A stretch of 10,984 nucleotides of DNA from WTJD01 sp964225175. Its GTDB lineage: Bacteria > Pseudomonadota > Gammaproteobacteria > Xanthomonadales > SZUA-36. The stretch's first letter is position 1. Each line of letters opens with the position of its first letter. The stretch is from positions 1 through 10,984 of the forward strand of contig CAXQNK010000069.1 of the NCBI GenBank assembly GCA_964225175.1, in the 5' to 3' direction. The notes beneath the pieces were generated by a model. The model made no database searches, had not been told where the DNA came from, and worked only from the letters and a program-made list of their open reading frames with translations. This document shows positions 7,036 through 10,984 of the stretch, one piece after another. The translations under genes were made by a program, and so were the position numbers.

Positions 7036-7221
7036 CAGGTTTTTCCGAGTCTTGCTCCCAGGTAAACTTTTTGATGACCATACACCACGTCTCGACAACT
7101 CACCGCGGAGCTTATCGATTCAATTGCGCTTCACGGTGTCAACCCGTGGCTGGCGACAATGGCCCAAAAATCAAACACGCAGGCGCTTTCCCGATTCCGG
7201 CCCCAAGGCGCGCTGCAAAGC

Positions 7222-8508
7222 TCAATAATTGAACCTGGCCCTGTGCGCCCACAGGCCCAACGCCGGATTGGATATAAAAAAGATTTCCTCGCCGTCGGGA
7301 CGCGTATTGCGGCCCTGCTTGAGGTTGTTCAAATCGTATCTCTCCAACACCTCGTCAATATCGGCGTAGTTATACCCTACGCCTTCAATATCTGCCCTAG
7401 TGAGATTTTCCGGACCTTTGCCGGGACAATAGGTGATACTGAACCTGCCCTCGGAAGACCCATGGATCAGGTGCGCCGCCGCAGCCAGGTTATGCGCCAG
7501 GTCCTCGTTTTCTCCCACCATTTTCAGGGTATGCGAGGTACCGAAATAACCATATTTCCTGATCAGGAGATCTATTTCCCGATCTTCACCGAACTCAACC
7601 AGCCCCGGCGCCAGCACGATCAGTTCCGCTCCGTCCGCCATTGCCATACGCGTTCGGTAAACACTCTTGTTGCCCAGCCAGGTGCTCTTGAATTCCGCCG
7701 GGTCCAGCCACACCATCGCCTTCTCGATCGGCTCATCTAGCATCTCGAAATTGACCTGCCGCGACAAACTGGCCGCCTTGTCGAATACACTGAAATCGTC
7801 TCCGATGAACATTCCGTAAGTCTGCAGGTCACCCGCATCATTCAGGCCAACCACGGTTTGAACATAGAGGATCGGTAAATGAGCCGCGATGTTCTCCGAG
7901 GCATAGTTGAAAATGCGCCGAACCGGCGTATCCGCATGGCCCATCATTCTCTCCATGCCATAAACCGCACCAATATAATGGCTCTTGTGGATGGCCTCGG
8001 TGCCGCCCGTGCCAATGAATATGTTCTTATTGTAGTTGGCCATGCCAACCACCTCGTGCGGGACGACCTGGCCGATAGAGATGATCAGGTCATAACCGCC
8101 TTCGATCAGCATGCGGTTAACCTGTGCGGGCCAGGTAAAGTCACACGCACCTTCCGTGACCTCGCGGACGAAGTCAGCGGGGACCTCGCCAAGCGTCACC
8201 ACGTCATTGCGCCAATCATGGTCCCGAAACAGTGCTCTTGGCGTTTGACCAAACATGTGCGAAATCTGTTCATCGGTCATCGGCGTGTGCGTACCCAGTG
8301 CCGGCAGCACATCCGTCAGGGCATCGCCGCAGTATTCCCAGCAGAATTCAGTCAGTTCGCCCGACCGTGATGGCAGGCGCGTGTAGTCAGGTGGAATGGC
8401 GAGCACCTTGCCACGATGCCCGAGTTTTTCGAGAGCCGTGACCATGCCGTGTTTTAAATCCTCGGCGGAGAGCGAGGTATCGACAGAACCAGTTTCGTAA
8501 TAAATCAT
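7222..8508 (-). CDS. LarA-type nickel-pincer 2-hydroxyacid racemase/epimerase homolog
   Basis: LarA racemises lactate using a nickel pincer nucleotide covalently bound to a lysine; relatives act on malate, aromatic and short-chain hydroxyacids or epimerise sugar acids. The 428-residue protein keeps each key residue I recall from Lactobacillus LarA: Asp41 and Arg44 in PPDYTR, His74 in GTHTPMTDE, His151 (VPHEVVG), Lys161 (NYNKNIFIG), expected to anchor the cofactor, and His177 (KSHYIG). The spacings His151-Lys161 (10) and Lys161-His177 (16) equal those of LarA. The glycine-rich loop before the lysine is replaced by MANYN, marking a divergent subfamily. It should be cytoplasmic. LarB, LarC and LarE, which build the cofactor, are not in this window. 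ATG at 8508 has only a modest GGA ribosome site. It is probably the first gene of a unit with the PdxB-type gene. D-mannonate or another sugar acid is a possible substrate, but unproven. Confidence 0.88.
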   Translation of the reverse strand: MIYYETGSVDTSLSAEDLKHGMVTALEKLGHRGKVLAIPPDYTRLPSRSGELTEFCWEYCGDALTDVLPALGTHTPMTDEQISHMFGQTPRALFRDHDWRNDVVTLGEVPADFVREVTEGACDFTWPAQVNRMLIEGGYDLIISIGQVVPHEVVGMANYNKNIFIGTGGTEAIHKSHYIGAVYGMERMMGHADTPVRRIFNYASENIAAHLPILYVQTVVGLNDAGDLQTYGMFIGDDFSVFDKAASLSRQVNFEMLDEPIEKAMVWLDPAEFKSTWLGNKSVYRTRMAMADGAELIVLAPGLVEFGEDREIDLLIRKYGYFGTSHTLKMVGENEDLAHNLAAAAHLIHGSSEGRFSITYCPGKGPENLTRADIEGVGYNYADIDEVLERYDLNNLKQGRNTRPDGEEIFFISNPALGLWAHRARFNY

Positions 8509-8581
8509 ATCGGTGATCCAAAATTCAATTCACCACGTGGCGAGACGGCTCGTTCCGAATGCCGGCGACAATGCGCGCCCG

Positions 8582-8596
8582 AACCCGCATCGGGTT
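8582..8596. promoter_or_regulatory. Inverted repeat AACCCG-CAT-CGGGTT upstream of the LarA-type gene, candidate operator
   Basis: Perfect 6-base arms around three bases, 74 bases before the ATG at 8508. The half-site AACCCG recurs at 8641 and 8661, exactly 20 bases apart. This clustering suggests a regulator-binding region but is not proof. Confidence 0.35.
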
Positions 8597-8883
8597 GACT
8601 TATTTGCCTGGCCATCTTCCTCACCCCTACTGAGTCTGACAACCCGGGAGCACCCTGAATAACCCGGCGTTTTTACAATCGCGCCAGCCCCCCGGACATT
8701 TCGCCTGCTGGCATGGTCCAGTTCGCTGTGATCGACCTCCCGGTATTCTAGCTTTGAATCGAAGGCTTTGCGGCAACCCACTCAAGTTCAGGCGCGGGGC
8801 TTATTTTCGGCAGTACCGAAGGGCCTGAAAAGATGCCTGTCGGCGCAACAGACCCGTACCCGCCGAGTTGGCCATGGCGGCAG

Positions 8884-8908
8884 TACCTTGCAGAGACTCA
8901 GCAAGGTA
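8884..8908. repeat. Inverted repeat TACCTTGC-N9-GCAAGGTA downstream of galT
   Basis: Perfect 8-base arms around a 9-base loop, about 92 bases past the galT stop. It could form a stem in the gal mRNA tail, but no T-tract follows on the minus strand. The 10-base palindrome AGCACGTGCT begins three bases to its right, at 8911-8920. Confidence 0.4.
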
Positions 8909-8999
8909 TCAGCACGTGCTCTGCATGGGTTTTATATTCGCCTGCGCAACCATGAACCAGACTAGCTTGGCAGCCGGGCGCCTGAACTCGGCACGATGC

Positions 9000-10025
9000 T
9001 CACCCAGGATCCGTGATTGAACGCAGCTGGCTCGCTGCCTCCTCTGGCGTGATGTCGCGCTGGGGTTCAGCGAACATTTCAAAACCAACCATGAACTTTT
9101 GCACCGTCGCGCTCCTGAGCAAGGGCGGATTAAAGTGAGCGTGGAGGCACCAATGACTGCTGTCCCTGCCGGGTGGCGCATAGTGCCAGCCCATCGAGTA
9201 GGGGAATGGCACTGCGAAAAGCCGATCGTAGGTTCTTTGCAGTCGACTGATGATCGTACCCAGGTCACGTCGATGCGAAGCATCAAGTAACGCCAATTCC
9301 GCCACCGGTTCAATGGGCAGTAACAAGGTTTCGAAGGGCCAGATGGCCCAGAAGGGCACCACGACCAGCCAGTGTTTTGTGCGCAGGACAAGCCGCTCGC
9401 CCGATTCGAGTTCGCGCTGCGCGTAGTCGTGCAATAAAAGCGAATCGTTTCGCTCAAAGTAGGCCCGCTGTTGTTCGTCCTCGCGCCGGACCTCTTCGGG
9501 AATGTACTCAGTCGCCCAAACCTGGCCGTGCGGATGTGGATTACTGCAGCCCATCATCTCGCCGCGATTTTCAAAAACCTGGACCCAGCTGAATTCCTTG
9601 CCCAGCTCATTGATTTGTTGTACCCAGGTTGCAACCACGGCATCAAGCGCCTCGGCGGAAAGATCGCCCAGCGAATGATCATGACGCGGCGAATAACAAA
9701 TGACACGGCAAGTGCCGCCCGCATCGGAGGAAACGAGTAAATCGTCATGCGGCTTGGCATTGATTGTCGGCCCGGGCAACAGAGCCGGATAATCATTGTC
9801 GAAGACATGGGTATCGCAATACGCCGGGTTCAGCTCCCCGCTTGCACGCATATTCCCCGGACACAGGTAACAGTTCGGATCATACTGCGGTTGCGACGGA
9901 GCACTTGGCGCCTCCACTCTGCCCTGCCACGGACGCTCGGTTCGGTGTGGCGAAACAAGCACCCAACTGCCGTTCAACACGTTGCGGCGTCGTTGCGGTT
10001 GTTCCGCGCAATCTTTTTGGTCCAT
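9000..10025 (-). CDS. galT: Galactose-1-phosphate uridylyltransferase
   Basis: GalT exchanges UMP between UDP-glucose and galactose-1-phosphate in the Leloir pathway, in the cytoplasm. The 341-residue protein follows the E. coli enzyme closely. The nucleophile is His166 in NPHPHGQVWA. Zinc ligands Cys52 and Cys55 (CYLCPGN), His115 (PRHDH) and His164 have the same numbers as in E. coli, and the structural iron site appears kept (Glu182, His281, His295, His297). I chose the ATG at 10025 rather than the in-frame ATG at 10049. From 10025 the protein lines up with E. coli GalT from its first residue (MDQ.., then NGSWVLVSPHR), and AGGGGGG lies eight bases upstream. This start falls four bases after the galK stop, so the two genes are almost certainly cotranscribed and translationally linked. 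The 10049 start would overlap galK by 20 bases and is less likely. Confidence 0.96.
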   Translation of the reverse strand: MDQKDCAEQPQRRRNVLNGSWVLVSPHRTERPWQGRVEAPSAPSQPQYDPNCYLCPGNMRASGELNPAYCDTHVFDNDYPALLPGPTINAKPHDDLLVSSDAGGTCRVICYSPRHDHSLGDLSAEALDAVVATWVQQINELGKEFSWVQVFENRGEMMGCSNPHPHGQVWATEYIPEEVRREDEQQRAYFERNDSLLLHDYAQRELESGERLVLRTKHWLVVVPFWAIWPFETLLLPIEPVAELALLDASHRRDLGTIISRLQRTYDRLFAVPFPYSMGWHYAPPGRDSSHWCLHAHFNPPLLRSATVQKFMVGFEMFAEPQRDITPEEAASQLRSITDPG

Positions 10026-10029
10026 GCCT

Positions 10030-10952
10030 TCAGCCCCCCTGCCGGTCATCGATCACCCGGACACCCGGCGCTGGTGTTGCGTGAATAAACCGCGCCTCGA
10101 TGCCGCTCGCGGCACGATAAGCATCGGCAACGGCAGACTTTATTTCGGCGAGCCGCGCTGATTCTATGAGCGCTACAACACAACCTCCGAAGCCACCACC
10201 CGTGATGCGCGAGCCGTATACGCCAGCCTGGGCGCCCAGCGTTGCGCATGCATCAACCAACGCATCCACCTCAATACAGCTGACCTCATAGTCGTCGCGC
10301 AAGCTTGCGTGGCTGGCGTACATTAACTCACCTGCCAGGTTCCAGTCTCGAGCAACAACAGCGTCCACCGCCCTAAAGGTGCGTTCGACCTCGCTGACCA
10401 CGTGCCGTGCACGGCGAAAGCCCAACGCATCCAGTTCCTCCCGTCGAGCATCGAGCTCATGCATGGACAAGGCCCGCAGCGGTTGACCAAGGACCGCCGC
10501 CACGTCTTCGCACTGCCGACGGCGCCTGGCAAAGGGTGAGTCCGTGAGCTGGTGTTTGACGCGACTGTCTATAATCAAGACCGATATGGAAGGCTCGGCA
10601 AACGGCACCTGGAGGGTCTCACGGCTGGCACAATCGAGCAGCAGCAAATGCGCTTCCCGCGCCAGGACGATGGCCGCCTGGTCCATGAAGCCACAAGGCA
10701 TCCCCGCATATTCGTTCTCCGCTTGTTGGCACAGGCGTATTTTCTGCCAGGGCTCCAATGGCGCATCGCAAACGTTCTCAAGCAAAGTCGCAAACGCCAC
10801 TTCCAGCGCGGCACTGCTGGACAGTCCTGCGCCTCGGGGAAGGTCACTCACCAATATCACGTCCATCCCGGGGGGATGCATGCCGAGCTTCTGGCACAGC
10901 GCGACGACGCCTGTGACGTAAGCGGCCCAGCCGCTCTCCCGAACCGTGTCTG
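10030..10952 (-). CDS. galK: Galactokinase, 5' end missing at the contig end
   Basis: GalK phosphorylates galactose with ATP at C1, the first Leloir step; its product feeds the adjoining galT. It belongs to the GHMP kinase superfamily. The ATP motif LPRGAGLSSSAALEVA lies near 10843-10796, the catalytic Asp in GFMDQAA at 10681-10683, IDSRVKHQLTDSPFARRRR after it, and the third GHMP motif SRITGGGFGGCVVAL near the C-terminus. The first ATG in the visible frame (10881) is internal: the frame extends upstream with the galactokinase-like DTVRESGWAAYVTGVVALC up to the adapter boundary. About 306 residues are present. By alignment of the catalytic Asp with E. coli Asp174, roughly 84 residues are missing, including the galactose-binding GEHTDYN region. 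The truncation is technical, not biological. Confidence 0.95.
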
Positions 10953-10984
10953 AGATCGGAAGAGCGTCGTGTAGGGAAGAGTGT
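10953..10984. other. Illumina sequencing adapter left at the contig end (not genomic)
   Basis: The last 32 bases begin AGATCGGAAGAGC, continue GTCGTGTAGGG and end AAGAGTGT. This is the read-through form of the TruSeq universal/read 1 adapter, with one A missing from the AAA run. The galactokinase frame loses homology at this point. The segment should be trimmed and given no biological meaning. Confidence 0.95.

Larger units (their letters stand above)
8509..8999. other. Intergenic region upstream of the LarA-type gene and downstream of galT
   Basis: This 491-base stretch should contain the promoter of the LarA-type gene and the end of the gal transcript. Small frames inside it (8530-8781 minus, 8768-8965 plus) lack ribosome sites and family signal. 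I see no tRNA or other RNA gene. It does hold several inverted repeats: CCACGTGG (8533-8540), AACCCG-CAT-CGGGTT (8582-8596), TTCGG-N5-CCGAA (8806-8820), TACCTTGC-N9-GCAAGGTA (8884-8908) and AGCACGTGCT (8911-8920). A 10-base direct repeat CGGCAGTACC occurs at 8808 and 8878. Confidence 0.6.

Noticed and set aside
8530..8965. Small frames (83 and 65 codons) in the gap before the LarA-type gene
   Set aside because: No ribosome sites, biased low-information composition, and they overlap on opposite strands without any family signal.
10881..10984. ATG at 10881 as the true galK start
   Set aside because: The upstream frame carries galactokinase-like sequence (SGWAAYVTGVV) up to the adapter, so this ATG is internal.
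1..10984. CRISPR array, transposase, integrase, tRNA or rRNA
   Set aside because: No regularly spaced repeats, terminal inverted repeats with a transposase, cloverleaf T-loop sequence or rRNA core sequence were seen on either strand.

Overview
This window looks like the end of a metagenomic or draft-genome contig from a moderately GC-rich Proteobacterium, most likely a gammaproteobacterium. The reasons are a PdxB-family enzyme, a GalT that matches the Escherichia coli enzyme almost residue-for-residue in its active and metal sites, and Shine-Dalgarno-type ribosome sites. The lineage is inference only; no ribosomal or other marker gene is present. The last 32 bases (10953-10984) are not genomic: they match the Illumina TruSeq adapter and cut galK off at its 5' side.

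Layout, left to right. (1) A minus-strand secreted M16 zinc metallopeptidase (67-1593). An in-frame TAA interrupts it at the start of its second half, and homologous sequence continues in the same frame to base 1. (2) A 406-base gap holding inverted repeats. (3) A plus-strand FMN-dependent alpha-hydroxyacid dehydrogenase/oxidase (2000-3163). (4) A convergent minus-strand small secreted NTF2/SnoaL-like protein (3328-3855). (5) A 304-base divergent promoter region with a perfect operator-like palindrome. (6) A plus-strand GMC flavin oxidoreductase (4160-5812). (7) A minus-strand pair: a LarA-type nickel-pincer hydroxyacid racemase/epimerase homolog (7222-8508), then a PdxB-type D-2-hydroxyacid dehydrogenase (5905-7035). 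(8) A 491-base gap with several short inverted repeats. (9) The minus-strand Leloir genes galK (partial) and galT, four bases apart.

Four of the eight genes encode enzymes of alcohols or 2-hydroxyacids: an FMN hydroxyacid oxidase, a GMC alcohol oxidase/dehydrogenase, a D-2-hydroxyacid dehydrogenase and a LarA-type racemase/epimerase. Together with galK/galT this suggests a sugar and sugar-acid utilisation region. No transporter, regulator or LarB/LarC/LarE cofactor gene is visible, so the pathway cannot be closed from this window. Three consecutive genes use TTG starts, each supported by its ribosome site or by the lack of any other usable start.

I do not see a clearly new multi-gene defence or mobile system. 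There are no transposases, CRISPR repeats, tRNAs or rRNAs. The most interesting leads are the LarA homolog with a divergent cofactor loop beside a PdxB of apparently Bacteroidota type, and the M16 peptidase split by a single stop codon.
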